NCBI GenBank assembly: GCA_964531335.1
Contig: CAZHEV010000020.1
Coordinates: 1 to 36,574 of the forward strand
DNA from: CAZHEV01 sp964531335 [NCBI: uncultured bacterium]
GTDB lineage: Bacteria > Eisenbacteria > RBG-16-71-46 > CAZHEV01
DNA length: 36,574 bases
Direction of reading: 5' to 3'
The notes under the pieces were generated by a model that did not search any database, had not been told where the DNA came from, and saw only the letters and a list, made by a program, of their open reading frames with translations. Positions 24,900-34,148 of the stretch are shown here, piece by piece. Position numbers and translations under genes: made by a program. Numbering within the stretch: the first letter of the stretch is position 1; each line of letters begins with the position of its first letter.

Positions 24900-26618
24900 T
24901 CAGGCGAGGGCCTTCCTCACCCTGATGCCTCTGAGGCGATCCAGCGCGGCGGCGACCTCGTGGCGGCGCGGGCGGGCTCTGTCGCCGAACTTGAGCCTCA
25001 TGATCTCGTCGAGTCCGGAACGATCCAGGGCCTCGTCCAGTGAGTCCAGCATCTCGGCCAACGGCGTGCCCCCGGCCTTCATATGCCTCTCGCGCAGGTA
25101 GATGAGGGCGTCGCCTATGGCGCGCGTCTGGCTTTCATCGACAAGCTGCTCGACCGCCGAAAGGTCTATGGACCGCTTTCCGAAGAGGATGCTGCCTCTG
25201 CCCTTCGCGGCGACCTTTTCTCTTCGGCCTCTGGCGGCGTCCAGGCTCGCCGGGTCGAAAGTCCTTCCGGCCGCGGTGGACCATGAGAAGCTCGCGGGCT
25301 CGCGCTTGCTGGGAAGCTCCCCGGCCACGGCCCTGGCCCTTTCGCTGACGTCCCTCGGGTAGTAGGCGTCCATCATGATTACCCGGTCGGCCACGTCCAG
25401 ATAGTCGCCGCTTCCGCCCATGACTATGACCGTGGAGACGCCCAGCCTCTCGTACATGGATCTCGCGAGATCGACGAGAGGCCTGATGGGCTCTTTCTCG
25501 GACGCGACGAGCCTCTGCATCCTGGCGTCCCGTATCATGAAGTTGGTGGCGCTCGTGTCCTCGTCTATCAGAAGCAGGGCCGAGCCCGACTCCAGAGCTT
25601 CCATTATGTTGGCGGCCTGCGAGGTGGAGCCGCTTGCGTTCTCCGTGCTGAAGCTCTCGGTGCTCCTGCCGTATGGCAGGTCTCCTATGAAGGGGCTTAT
25701 GTCCACGTTGACCACGGACCTGCCATCCTCGGCCCTGATCTTGACGGCGTCACTCCTGGTCACCACGCGTTCCCTGCCGTCGCCGGGTATGTGATTGTAA
25801 ACGCCCAGCTCCAGGGCGCGGAGCAGCGTCGACTTGCCGTGGAATCCGCCCCCGACTATGAGGGTGACTCCTTCGGGTATCCCCATGCCGGTCACCGCTC
25901 CCGCGTTGGGGGCGTCCAGAGTGACGGACAACGACTCCGGGGAGCGAAACTCCACCACCTGTCCCTCGGCAAGGGGCCTTTCGTCGACGCCGCTTCTGCG
26001 CGGGAGCACCGATCCCTCGCCCACGAAGGCCGCCAGGCCTTTGTCGCGCAGCGCGGCCCGCATTACGTCCTGGTCCTCGGCTGCCTCTATGTGACGATCG
26101 AGGGCCGCCGCGTCCATGTTCTTGTAGAGCAGCGCCCTCGCTGCGAGCCGGGGAAGCTCGTCCACTATCATGCGGGCGGCCGCCTTGCCCATGACCGAGC
26201 GGCCTCTCGCGGGCAGGCCGGCCTTGAACCTGACCTCGACCCGTTCGCCGTCCACGGAGGTCGCGCTGCGTTCCAGTATCTCCTGGCCGGGCGCGTCAAT
26301 GTACATGGCGCCGCTCTTTCCGGTCCCGTGTACGTGGTCCTTGCGGCTTCCCAGCGCCCGATCAAAGGAACGGGCCAGAAAATCCCTGAGCGCCACCTCT
26401 CTGCTCTTTGTCGAGTACCCTGATGGGGGCAGACCGGCCGTCCTCCGGCGAACCACTATCCTCAGGCGGCTCGGGTCGGCGAAAGGATCGCCCTGGACGT
26501 GATCTATGTGGAGCCGGATCTCACCGAAGGCGTAGGCGCCCTCTATGTCCTTGTAGGCCTTGTAGCCTTTGCCGTCCAGCCTGGAGAGCGTCCTTCTGAG
26601 TTCCTCGCCGGAGCGCAT
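24900..26618 (-). CDS. ABC-class predicted ATPase (COG3044 family)
   Basis: A 572-residue soluble ATPase of the PF09818-like ABC class, a family without a firmly known role. The N-terminal part (1-60) has SGEELRRTLSRLDGKGYKAYKDIEGAY and HIDHVQGDPFA, both characteristic. Walker A is GGGFHGKST (about 257-265) and Walker B is ALLLIDEDTSA (about 348-358). The C-terminal 100 residues are helical and conserved in the family. There are no transmembrane segments, so it is not a transporter. It starts 3 bp after the DUF2087 gene, so the two form an operon. Confidence 0.88.
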   Translation of the reverse strand: MRSGEELRRTLSRLDGKGYKAYKDIEGAYAFGEIRLHIDHVQGDPFADPSRLRIVVRRRTAGLPPSGYSTKSREVALRDFLARSFDRALGSRKDHVHGTGKSGAMYIDAPGQEILERSATSVDGERVEVRFKAGLPARGRSVMGKAAARMIVDELPRLAARALLYKNMDAAALDRHIEAAEDQDVMRAALRDKGLAAFVGEGSVLPRRSGVDERPLAEGQVVEFRSPESLSVTLDAPNAGAVTGMGIPEGVTLIVGGGFHGKSTLLRALELGVYNHIPGDGRERVVTRSDAVKIRAEDGRSVVNVDISPFIGDLPYGRSTESFSTENASGSTSQAANIMEALESGSALLLIDEDTSATNFMIRDARMQRLVASEKEPIRPLVDLARSMYERLGVSTVIVMGGSGDYLDVADRVIMMDAYYPRDVSERARAVAGELPSKREPASFSWSTAAGRTFDPASLDAARGRREKVAAKGRGSILFGKRSIDLSAVEQLVDESQTRAIGDALIYLRERHMKAGGTPLAEMLDSLDEALDRSGLDEIMRLKFGDRARPRRHEVAAALDRLRGIRVRKALA

Positions 26619-26621
26619 GCG

Positions 26622-26927
26622 CTAGACCACCGCCCTGCGACCTTTTTCCGTAAGGGTGTAGTAGCCCCCCTCGCGGGTCATGTACCTGTTCATGATGAAC
26701 TCCCGGCGCAGGGTGCAGACGTCATCGTGGTACCTCCGCAGTACGGCGTTCACCTCGCGCTCGTGGTAGGAGTCCTTGTCCGTGAACTCCCCAAGCAGCT
26801 TTTCGAGCACGACCTGCCGCTTGCCGTGCTTCGCGGGAATGCCGAGGAGCTTACCACCCTTGAAGAAGGCGCTCAGCACGGAGCGCTTCAATCTCTCCCG
26901 CCTTTCGCTTTCGTAACTCTGTGTCAC
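26622..26927 (-). CDS. DUF2087 domain protein
   Basis: A 101-residue protein made mostly of a DUF2087 domain: FFKGGKLLGIPAKHGKRQVVLEKLL, then YHEREVNAVLRRYHDDVCTLRREFI and a final strand GGYYTLTEKG. This domain is found alone or at the C-terminus of winged-helix regulators and is thought to belong to transcription-related proteins. Its role is unproven. The GTG at 26927 is chosen for the GGGAGG site 6 nt upstream; longer in-frame starts (to 27014) add an Arg/Pro-rich stretch unlike the family. It is the leading gene of a pair with the ABC-class ATPase. Confidence 0.8.
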   Translation of the reverse strand: MTQSYESERRERLKRSVLSAFFKGGKLLGIPAKHGKRQVVLEKLLGEFTDKDSYHEREVNAVLRRYHDDVCTLRREFIMNRYMTREGGYYTLTEKGRRAVV

Positions 26928-27074
26928 CTGTACCTCCCTCGCTCGATTCCATGCGGACTCCGCGGGCGCCGGCGGCCTCGGGGCTCGCGTCTTATCGAAG
27001 GACCGCCGCCGCACCCGGGCCCATGCGCCTCGCAGCTCGGCCGCATGCCGGCGCCTTCGCCGCGGGCGCCCCCC

Positions 27075-28730
27075 TCAGCCCAGCTTGTACCCGTGCGCTA
27101 TAGGGAAGCGCCATCCCTCTCCGAAAGCCTTGCCCGTCACCTTCAGAATGGTGGCCGCCTGGCGTCTCTTGTACTCGGCGCCCATCACCCTCAGGATGAC
27201 GTCCCTCACCACCTCCTCGTCGAAGCCCATCGAGACTATCTCGCCCAGCCCCTTCCTCTCCTCCACGTAAGCCTCCAGTACGGCATCCAGTATCTCATAT
27301 GAGGGCAAATCGTCCTGATCCTTCTGGTCCGGCTTGAGCTCGGCGGTCGGCGCCCTGCTTATGGTGTGCTCGGGTATAACCTCCCCCTCGCGGTTTATGT
27401 GCCTTGCCAGCGCGTACACTTTTGTCTTTGGGATGTCGGCAAGTATCCCCAATCCCCCGACCATGTCCCCGTAGAGAGTGCAGTACCCGACCGCGATCTC
27501 GGACTTGTTGCCCGTGGCGAGAACAAGATGCCCGAACTTGTTGCTCAGGGCCATCAGTATCATCCCGCGGATGCGCGCCTGGATGTTTTGCTCGGCGACG
27601 TCGTGCTCGGTTCCGGAGAACCTGTCCTGGAGCGCCGTCATGGCGGCCGAGAAGACCTCGTCCATGCCTATTACGTCGAAGTGCACCCCGAGGTTCGAGG
27701 CCAGACGCCGCGCGTCCTCAACGCTCTCGCCGGAGGAGTATCGAGAGGGCATTGAGACCGCGTACACGCTCCCCGGGCCCAGGGCCCGCGCGGCGACTAC
27801 GGCCGTCACCGCCGAGTCGACGCCGCCGCTTACCCCGACCAGCACGCTTTTGAATCCGCACTTCCCCACGTAGTCGCGAAGGCCGAGGCGGAGGGCCTGC
27901 AACATCTCCTCTTCGTAAGGGGTGGGGCCGGGCGTGATCCGCCCCGCTTCGCCCGGCATGTCGAAGACCACGAGGTCCTCCTCGAATGAGCGCGCCCTCG
28001 CAATCAGGCTCCCTTTGGCGTCTACGGCCATGCTGCTACCGTCGAAGACAATGGAGTCGTTCCCTCCGACCATGTTCACCAGCAAGGCCGGCACGTTGTA
28101 CTTGGACGAGAGCCCGCACATCATTCGCTCGCGAAGCCGGGGCTTGCCGAGCGTGTAAGGTGACGCGGAGATGTTCACGAGCATCTCCATCTTCGCCTTC
28201 GCCATGGCGGCAACCGGGTCGCGCGGATAAAGGGCCTCCTTCATCCAGAAGTCTTTGTCGTTCCAAATGTCCTCGCATATGGTCAACGCGATCTTCATTC
28301 CCAGAAAAGACACCGGGTGGGACTCCGGGGACGGATCGAAGTACCGCGTCTCGTCGAAGACGTCATAGCTGGGAAGGAGCGCCTTCTCGTACGTGGCGTG
28401 GGTTTTCCCGTCCTTCGCGAGGACGGCCGCGTTGGCCAGCCCCTTGCCCCCGGCCCCGCGCTTTACGCGCACTGTGCCCAGCACCACGCCCGCTCCGCCG
28501 GCCCATTGCCCGCAGCTCTCCACGAGCTCCCTCGAGACGCGCTCGGTCTTCTGCTTGAACTCGGAGCTCTCGAGGAAGTCCTTGGGGGGATAGCCGGTCA
28601 CGCAGAGCTCGGGGAACAGCACGAGATCGGCGCCCCGCGAGACCGCCCGCCGGCCGAAGTCCTTTATCTTCGAGGCATTCTGATCCAGCGCGGCGACTGT
28701 CGTATTGATCTGGGCCAGTGCTATCTTCAA
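27075..28730 (-). CDS. nadE: Glutamine-dependent NAD+ synthetase
   Basis: A 551-residue two-domain enzyme that converts deamido-NAD to NAD with glutamine as nitrogen donor. The N-terminal nitrilase-fold glutaminase has its triad at E41 (FPELCVTGYPP), K116 (YEKALLPSYDVFDE) and C152 (TICEDIWND). The C-terminal synthetase has the ATP loop SGGVDS (301-306) and LATGNKSEIAVGYCTLYGD, both diagnostic. The TTG at 28730 is preferred: AAGGAG lies 8 nt upstream and the product then starts exactly at the first nitrilase strand. The frame is open further, into an Arg-rich sequence unlike the family. It follows pncB by about 140 bp on the same strand. Confidence 0.95.
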   Translation of the reverse strand: MKIALAQINTTVAALDQNASKIKDFGRRAVSRGADLVLFPELCVTGYPPKDFLESSEFKQKTERVSRELVESCGQWAGGAGVVLGTVRVKRGAGGKGLANAAVLAKDGKTHATYEKALLPSYDVFDETRYFDPSPESHPVSFLGMKIALTICEDIWNDKDFWMKEALYPRDPVAAMAKAKMEMLVNISASPYTLGKPRLRERMMCGLSSKYNVPALLVNMVGGNDSIVFDGSSMAVDAKGSLIARARSFEEDLVVFDMPGEAGRITPGPTPYEEEMLQALRLGLRDYVGKCGFKSVLVGVSGGVDSAVTAVVAARALGPGSVYAVSMPSRYSSGESVEDARRLASNLGVHFDVIGMDEVFSAAMTALQDRFSGTEHDVAEQNIQARIRGMILMALSNKFGHLVLATGNKSEIAVGYCTLYGDMVGGLGILADIPKTKVYALARHINREGEVIPEHTISRAPTAELKPDQKDQDDLPSYEILDAVLEAYVEERKGLGEIVSMGFDEEVVRDVILRVMGAEYKRRQAATILKVTGKAFGEGWRFPIAHGYKLG

Positions 28731-28869
28731 TCCGCGTGCTCCTTCCGGGTGAAACGCCGCCGTCGGCCTCCGCGCGCCACGCCGGGCTCGGCGGCCCTCC
28801 ATGCGTTCCGCTGCGCGCTTCGCAGTGCGCGCGGTCCGCCTCAAAACTCCCGCCGCCGTCGAGAGATCG

Positions 28870-30225
28870 TCACTTCTTGTCCAGGACTTTCTTCTTGAGC
28901 CGGGACCGAAGCTCCTCCAGCTCCTCGCTCAGCTCCACTGGATAGTCCTCCGGGTCCTCGAGCCTTCTGTATCTCTCGGGCAGGCGCTCGAGGCTGTCCT
29001 TCGCGCGCTTCGCTATGTCCTCCAGCTTCTCCGGAGGCTCGAGCAGCTCCCCCTCCTTGACCATCTGCTTCAGCGGCGCGATCTGCCCCTCCCCCAGCGA
29101 CTCGTGCTCGAGGGCGAGCACGTCCGACACAAACGATCCGTCGGAGTCGACGTTTCTCATGACCTGCTTGGCCCCGGGGTAGCTCTCCTTGCGCTCCGAG
29201 TACTTGGCCACGTAACGGTCCTTTTCGCGGCCCCTGTCGACCATCTTGTAGACGCCGCCCAGGCTTGGGGCGTCCTTGGACACCACCATTTCCGTGCCCA
29301 CGCCGAAAGAATCGATCGGCGCGCCCTTTGCCACCAGGGCGGCGATCTTGTCCTCGTTGAGGTCGCTGCTGGCCACGATCTTCGCCTGCCCGCAGCCGCC
29401 CTCGTCCAGGATTTTGCGCACCTTGAAGGCCATCTCAGCCAGGTCTCCGGAGTCGATCCTCACGCTGCGCAACGAGTCCTTGAAGGCAGTGGCCTTCCGA
29501 GCGCCTTCGAGCGTGTCGTATGTGTCGATGAGGAGGGACGCGCTGTCCGGAAATGTCTTGACGTATCTCTCAAAGGATGTCTTCTCGTCCTCGAACGCCA
29601 TAATGTACGCGTGCGCGGCCGTCCCCATCGGCGGTATCCCGTACCTGTAGCCGGCCTCCACGTTGGAGGTCGCGTCGCAGCCTCCTATGAAGCAGGCCCG
29701 CGCCGCGAGCACCCCGGCCTCGGGGCCGTGCGCCCTTCTGGTCCCGAAGTCCACGACCGACCGGCCTTCCGCCGCCGCCACCACTCGCGAAGCCTTGGTG
29801 GCGATCATGGTCTGGAAGTTGATCGTGGAGAGCAGGTAGGTCTCCACTATCTGCGCCTCTATTACATCGCCGGTGACCCTTAGCAGCGGCTCGTTGCCGA
29901 AGGCTATTGTGCCTTCGGGCATCGCCCAGATGTCACCCTCGAATCGGAATGACGCGAGGTAGTCGAAGAACTCGTCGGTCACCGTCTTGAAGGACGGCAG
30001 GCTCCTCAGATAGTCTATCTGCCGGCCGGTGAAGCGCAGCCTCGAGATGTAATCGAGCGCCTGGGCCAGCCCGGCCACAAGAAGATACGACCTTCTCTCC
30101 GGCAGCTTCCTCACGAAAAGCTCGAAAGTCGGCTTCGTCTTCAGGCCTTCCTCGAAGTAAGCGGCCGCCATCGTAAGCTCGTAGAGATCCACGTTGAGCG
30201 CGAGCGATGTGTCGTTCTTCTTCAT
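28870..30225 (-). CDS. pncB: Nicotinate phosphoribosyltransferase
   Basis: A 451-residue enzyme of NAD salvage that joins nicotinate and PRPP to nicotinate mononucleotide with ATP. Landmarks are the start NVDLYELTMAAAYFEEG, FELFVRKLPERRSYLL, and the active-site stretch VDFGTRRAHGPEAG, in which the histidine after RRA is the family's phosphorylated residue. SGDLAEMAFKVR and DSFGVGTEMVVSKDAPSLGGVYKMV form the phosphate-binding end. The ATG at 30225 has a GAGG just upstream; another ATG at 30258 has none. It is cytoplasmic, and likely in an operon with nadE downstream. The NaMN adenylyltransferase (nadD) is not in the window. Confidence 0.94.
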   Translation of the reverse strand: MKKNDTSLALNVDLYELTMAAAYFEEGLKTKPTFELFVRKLPERRSYLLVAGLAQALDYISRLRFTGRQIDYLRSLPSFKTVTDEFFDYLASFRFEGDIWAMPEGTIAFGNEPLLRVTGDVIEAQIVETYLLSTINFQTMIATKASRVVAAAEGRSVVDFGTRRAHGPEAGVLAARACFIGGCDATSNVEAGYRYGIPPMGTAAHAYIMAFEDEKTSFERYVKTFPDSASLLIDTYDTLEGARKATAFKDSLRSVRIDSGDLAEMAFKVRKILDEGGCGQAKIVASSDLNEDKIAALVAKGAPIDSFGVGTEMVVSKDAPSLGGVYKMVDRGREKDRYVAKYSERKESYPGAKQVMRNVDSDGSFVSDVLALEHESLGEGQIAPLKQMVKEGELLEPPEKLEDIAKRAKDSLERLPERYRRLEDPEDYPVELSEELEELRSRLKKKVLDKK

Positions 30226-30258
30226 AGCCTCACCATCCAGTGGCAAATTAGAGGTCAT

Positions 30259-30275
30259 ATCGGGGATTCCCCGAT
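30259..30275. promoter_or_regulatory. 17-bp palindrome upstream of pncB, candidate operator
   Basis: ATCGGGGA (30259-30266) and TCCCCGAT (30268-30275) are perfect 8-bp arms around a single T. The site lies 34-50 bp upstream of the pncB start and downstream of a candidate promoter, where a repressor would block the NAD-salvage operon. It does not match an operator that I can name. Confidence 0.5.
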
Positions 30276-30339
30276 GCAGGCATCCGGCCTTCTTGAACTA
30301 ACAAAGCCTCACGAAAAGCCTATTGTACTACAGGACATC

Positions 30340-30368
30340 AGGCTAAGCCCCGCGGCGCGCCCAGTCAA
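30340..30368 (-). promoter_or_regulatory. Candidate promoter of the pncB-nadE operon
   Basis: On the minus strand: TTGACT (30368-30363), 17 bp, TAGCCT (30345-30340). The -35 box is good; the -10 box matches at only three of six bases. The start would fall near 30333, leaving the palindrome at 30259-30275 inside the leader. Confidence 0.35.
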
Positions 30369-30513
30369 GAAGGGCCGTTGCGCGTCCAGCCGCCGCCGCC
30401 TCGAGGTCCTTGCGGACAGCGCCCGTCATCTGCCGGCAGGCCCGGGCGCCCCGGCGCCGTACTTTCATTCGTATCGCGAGTGAAGGCCCGCCAAGGATGT
30501 CGCGGGTGTTGGA

Positions 30514-30537
30514 TTTCGATCTCGATTTTCGATCTCG
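30514..30537. repeat. Tandem 11-bp repeats upstream of the kamA-like gene
   Basis: TTTCGATCTCG occurs at 30514-30524 and 30527-30537, a 13-bp period. The pair lies about 32 bp upstream of a TATAAT (30569-30574), a position suited to an activator, but this is inference. Confidence 0.45.
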
Positions 30538-30859
30538 TTTGCGCTGGCGGAGTAACCCCGGTCTCGTATATAATCGAATTTGAAAAAGGATTGAGATCGG
30601 CGTTCATCAAGATCTCGAATCGCGCTATCGCAACCGACTCGACTACGCCAGGGGCCCTCCAGGCTCTTCCCGGCCAGGACTATTATCGTATCCCGGATGG
30701 ACCGCAGCTCCGAGGGACGAGGGTTTCGCTGAAAACAGAACGCCGGCCTGTCCACCGCAAGGGCGGCGGGCTATCCGGCGCGAAGGACGCCCGGGCATCT
30801 CGATTCTCTCGGCGCGGCACCATTGTCCCCGGTCAACCTGATATCAAGGAGAAGACGTC

Positions 30860-32662
30860 ATGCCTCAGATCCAGACGAGCCAGGCCAAGGCCGTGGAACG
30901 CCTTTGGGAGGCTGACCCGGAAGCATACCGCATCTTCAAGGAAAGTCCGGACCTGGAGACGGCAAGGAAGAGGATGCGCAAGTACCTGCGCAAGCACGGG
31001 GGCCCCTTCGAAGAGGACGAGGCACGCATACACGTTCTCGAATGGGTGAACATGAGGGAGTGCCGCTGGACCCTGAGGCAGATCTTCTCTCGAAGAAGCG
31101 AAGAGCTCTGCGGGTTCAGCGCGATGGAGGCGCTCTGGACGCTGGCCCGCGGAAAGGAGCCGGAGCCTCCGGTCACCAAGGCGTTCTTGGAGGAGTTCCG
31201 CCATCTATTCACGGGCATGCTCGGCCAGTCCAGGATCTACGAGGGCATCGCGCCCCCGGCGTACCTCAAGCACACCGGCAGGGTGGCCGCCGTCGCCAGG
31301 TCCGCGGACCTGGACAGCATCGCCGAGCGATGCAACAGGTACATAGCCCGGTACCCGACCGGCCTCGACCCGGTGGTTGTGGAGAGGCGGGCCGAGAACA
31401 GGCGGAGGATTCTCGATTATTTAGGCGCGGGCGAGGAAGACTGGAAGAGCGCCAGATGGCACATGAGGAACGTGATAGTCGACGCGGACACCCTCGGCGG
31501 CCTGGTCGATCTCACTTCCGAAGAGCGCGAGGCCGTAGATCTCGCGCGCAAGCATCACGTGCCGTTCGGGGTGAGCCCCTACTATGCCTCTCTGATGGAC
31601 AAAGAGACGTCCCGCGAGAACGACCACGCCGTTCGGGCGCAGGTCATTCCCTCGATGCACTACGTGAAGTACATGACCCAGCACCGGGAAAAGAGAGACC
31701 TGACGTCCGACTACATGCTGGAGCGGGACACCTCTCCGGTCGATCTGGTCACCAGGCGCTACCCCTTGATCGCGATCCTGAAGCCCTATAACTCCTGCGC
31801 CCAAATATGCGTCTATTGCCAGAGGAACTGGGAGATAGAGGAGGTCCTCGCGCCCGGGGCCATGGCTTCGCCGCAGAAGCTGGAGGACGCCTACCAGTGG
31901 TTCCGCCACCACCCCGGCGTGAACGAGGTGCTGGTCACGGGAGGGGACCCCTTCGTGATGAGCGACTCGCGGATCGAGGAGGTGCTCGAGAGCTTGTCCC
32001 ATATTCCTCACATCACGAGGATCAGGCTCGGCAGCAGGACCCCCGTGGTGCTCCCGCAGAGGATCACCGATAAGCTGGTCAACACGATAGCGAGGTACCA
32101 CGAGCCGGGAAAGAGATATATCTGTATAATAACGCACTTCGAGCATGTCTACGAGGTGACCCCGGAGACGGTGGAGGCGGTGTCCAAGTTCAATCGAAAG
32201 GGCCTTTACGTCTTCAACCAGCTTGTTTACACCCTGGAGAACAGCCGGCGGTTCGAGAGCGTGGCGCTGCGACAGCTACTCAGGAACATCGGCGTGTCGC
32301 CGTACTACACCTTCAACAGCAAGGGCAAGGAAGAGAACAGGGACTTCAAGGTCCCGATAGCGAGGCTGCTCCAAGAGCAGAAGGAAGAGGCCCGACTCAT
32401 GCCGGGCCTTGTCAGAACCGACGAGGCCGTTTTCAACGTGCCGCGCCTCGGAAAGAACTACGTAAGGGCGTACCAGGATCACAACGTGGTGGGGGTAATG
32501 CCGGACGGGTCGAGGGTCTACGAGATTCACCCGTGGGAGAAGAAGATCGCCCTCACCGACACCTATATCGAGACGGACGTGCCTCTGCTCGATTACCTGG
32601 ACGAGCTCGAGCGCCGCGGAGAGGACCGCGACGACTACAAATCCCTCTGGTACTATTTCTAG
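30860..32662 (+). CDS. KamA-like radical SAM enzyme (aminomutase family)
   Basis: A 600-residue radical SAM protein of the lysine 2,3-aminomutase (KamA) superfamily. The cluster site is C313-x3-C317-x2-C320 (CAQICVYC), followed by QRNWEIE in place of the CRHCTRRR run of true lysine aminomutases. VLVTGGDPFVMSD is the conserved GGDP loop that contacts SAM. The N-terminal 300 residues form a helical domain that is longer than in the 416-residue lysine enzyme. The PLP lysine of classical members cannot be placed with confidence. AAGGAGAAG precedes the ATG. The gene stands alone, convergent with the M48 gene. The substrate is unknown; a 2,3-aminomutase or an unrelated radical reaction are both possible. 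Confidence 0.85.
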   Translation: MPQIQTSQAKAVERLWEADPEAYRIFKESPDLETARKRMRKYLRKHGGPFEEDEARIHVLEWVNMRECRWTLRQIFSRRSEELCGFSAMEALWTLARGKEPEPPVTKAFLEEFRHLFTGMLGQSRIYEGIAPPAYLKHTGRVAAVARSADLDSIAERCNRYIARYPTGLDPVVVERRAENRRRILDYLGAGEEDWKSARWHMRNVIVDADTLGGLVDLTSEEREAVDLARKHHVPFGVSPYYASLMDKETSRENDHAVRAQVIPSMHYVKYMTQHREKRDLTSDYMLERDTSPVDLVTRRYPLIAILKPYNSCAQICVYCQRNWEIEEVLAPGAMASPQKLEDAYQWFRHHPGVNEVLVTGGDPFVMSDSRIEEVLESLSHIPHITRIRLGSRTPVVLPQRITDKLVNTIARYHEPGKRYICIITHFEHVYEVTPETVEAVSKFNRKGLYVFNQLVYTLENSRRFESVALRQLLRNIGVSPYYTFNSKGKEENRDFKVPIARLLQEQKEEARLMPGLVRTDEAVFNVPRLGKNYVRAYQDHNVVGVMPDGSRVYEIHPWEKKIALTDTYIETDVPLLDYLDELERRGEDRDDYKSLWYYF

Positions 32663-32669
32663 AACGCCG

Positions 32670-34067
32670 TCATCCGCCGAGCTTGAGATCCGCGGCCCTC
32701 TGCTTGGCGTCCTTCCCCATTTCCGTATCGGGAGCCAGGGCCGCGCAGTTCTCGTAGTGCTCCACGGCCTCGGCCCTGTTCCCCAGCTTCTCGTGGGACC
32801 TTCCGAGATAGTAGTGAGCGGGGGGAGAGGTCCTCACTATCGACACGGCCGCCTCGAGCTCCTCGACGGCGGCGTCGTAGCTCTGGGCCAGGAAACGGGC
32901 GTGCCCAAGGTCCATGCGGCCTCTGAACAGATCCGGGGCCAGGTCCTTCGCCCTTTCAAATGATTCCAGAGCCTGCGGCACATCGTCCCGCTGGACGTGG
33001 GTCTCGCCGAGCCCGCAGTGGAACTGGGGCTGCATCGCGTCGATGTCCACGGCGGCCCGGTACTCGTCCATCGCCTTGTCCGTATCGCCCTCCTGCCGGG
33101 CCTTCTCCGCCGCTTGGTAGTGCTCGAAAGCGTCAAGATTGGCCATCAACCTCCGCGTATTGCGCGCGAACCGGTCCTCGTAGAGCGAGTCCGTCCTGGC
33201 CTTCCATCGCGGGTACTTCTCGGCTAGCTGCTCCTCCGCGTCCTCTATCCTCGATCTGGTCAAAGGATGCGTCATCAGCATCCCCTCGAGCGCGGAGGGC
33301 TCCCTCTCGTGGGTGCTTTGGAGCACCTCCAGAAGCTGGATCACCCCCCTCGGGTTGTAGCCCGCCTTGGCCGCGTACTCCATCCCCAGCCTGTCGGACT
33401 GGGTCTCCTGGTCCCGGCTGTACTTTAGCTGCAGCAGGGCGAGCCCTATGGAGCTGAGAGCAACCAGCTCCTCTCCCTTTCCCGTCTCCTGCGCGTAGAT
33501 GGAGCCCACTATGAGGGGAATCTGAATGAGATAGGCCCTGCTTATCATCCTCGCCGCGTGCCGCGCCGTGACGTGCCCTATCTCGTGACCGAGCACGCCG
33601 GCAAGCTGTCCCTCGTTCTCGAACCTTGACAAGAGCCCGGTGGTTATCACGATCTTGCCCCCGGGCAAGGCGAAAGCGTTCACCATGGAGTTGCCCACGA
33701 CCGTGAACTCATAGGGAAGATCGGGCCTGTGGCTCACCTTGGCGAGACCCAGACCGACCCCCGATACGTACTCGGCGAGCGAGGCGTCGTTGTACGGGCC
33801 CCCGAGCTCCGCAATAGCCCCCGGATACGCTTGCTTGCCGAGCTCGATCTCCTCTTCCTTCGAGATCACGGAGAACTCTTTCTCCCCCGTAACGGGGTTT
33901 GTCGCACAGCCGTCCAGGAAAGGCGCCAACGCGAGGACCAGCGCCGCGCAGGCGACCGCCGCAGCCGGCCCGAGGCGGGACTTCGACCGTGACGAGGCGC
34001 TCCGCGTCGCGCGCATGCGTCCGCGCCCCGCCCAGGGGCGGAACATCTCCAAGAGAGACCTTTTCAT
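32670..34067 (-). CDS. M48 family metalloprotease lipoprotein with TPRs (BepA-like)
   Basis: A 465-residue envelope protease. A signal region (about 33-53) ends in L-D-G-C54, a lipobox, so the mature protein is probably lipid-anchored in the periplasm. H161-E-I-G-H165 is the zinc site of peptidase family M48, with a later ExxxD (in QETQSDRLG) supplying the third ligand. Tetratricopeptide-like repeats occupy about 300-455. This is the BepA/YfgC layout, proteins that help assemble or degrade outer-membrane proteins. The ATG at 34067 follows GGGGAGG by 9 nt; upstream in-frame starts are less supported. The N-terminal 30 residues are unusually Arg/Ser-rich for a signal sequence. Confidence 0.9.
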   Translation of the reverse strand: MKRSLLEMFRPWAGRGRMRATRSASSRSKSRLGPAAAVACAALVLALAPFLDGCATNPVTGEKEFSVISKEEEIELGKQAYPGAIAELGGPYNDASLAEYVSGVGLGLAKVSHRPDLPYEFTVVGNSMVNAFALPGGKIVITTGLLSRFENEGQLAGVLGHEIGHVTARHAARMISRAYLIQIPLIVGSIYAQETGKGEELVALSSIGLALLQLKYSRDQETQSDRLGMEYAAKAGYNPRGVIQLLEVLQSTHEREPSALEGMLMTHPLTRSRIEDAEEQLAEKYPRWKARTDSLYEDRFARNTRRLMANLDAFEHYQAAEKARQEGDTDKAMDEYRAAVDIDAMQPQFHCGLGETHVQRDDVPQALESFERAKDLAPDLFRGRMDLGHARFLAQSYDAAVEELEAAVSIVRTSPPAHYYLGRSHEKLGNRAEAVEHYENCAALAPDTEMGKDAKQRAADLKLGG

Positions 34068-34148
34068 TTCACTTTTCCTCCCCGGACCCGGACGGCTCAG
34101 CCGCCCGAAGGTCGTTTCGCCGGACGCCGCCGGCATCGAAGGGCCGCA

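Larger units (their letters stand above)
30276..30859. other. Divergent intergenic region between pncB and the kamA-like gene
   Basis: No gene is seen in about 580 bp. The left part carries the candidate pncB promoter. The right part holds a tandem repeat (30514-30537), a lone TATAAT (30569-30574) without a good -35 box, and the ribosome binding site of the radical SAM gene. Short open frames here have no start signal or family resemblance. Confidence 0.5.

Noticed and set aside
30546-30574. Sigma70 promoter for the kamA-like gene from TATAAT
   Set aside because: The -35 position 17 bp upstream reads GGCGGA and does not match. An activator-dependent promoter is possible but unsupported.
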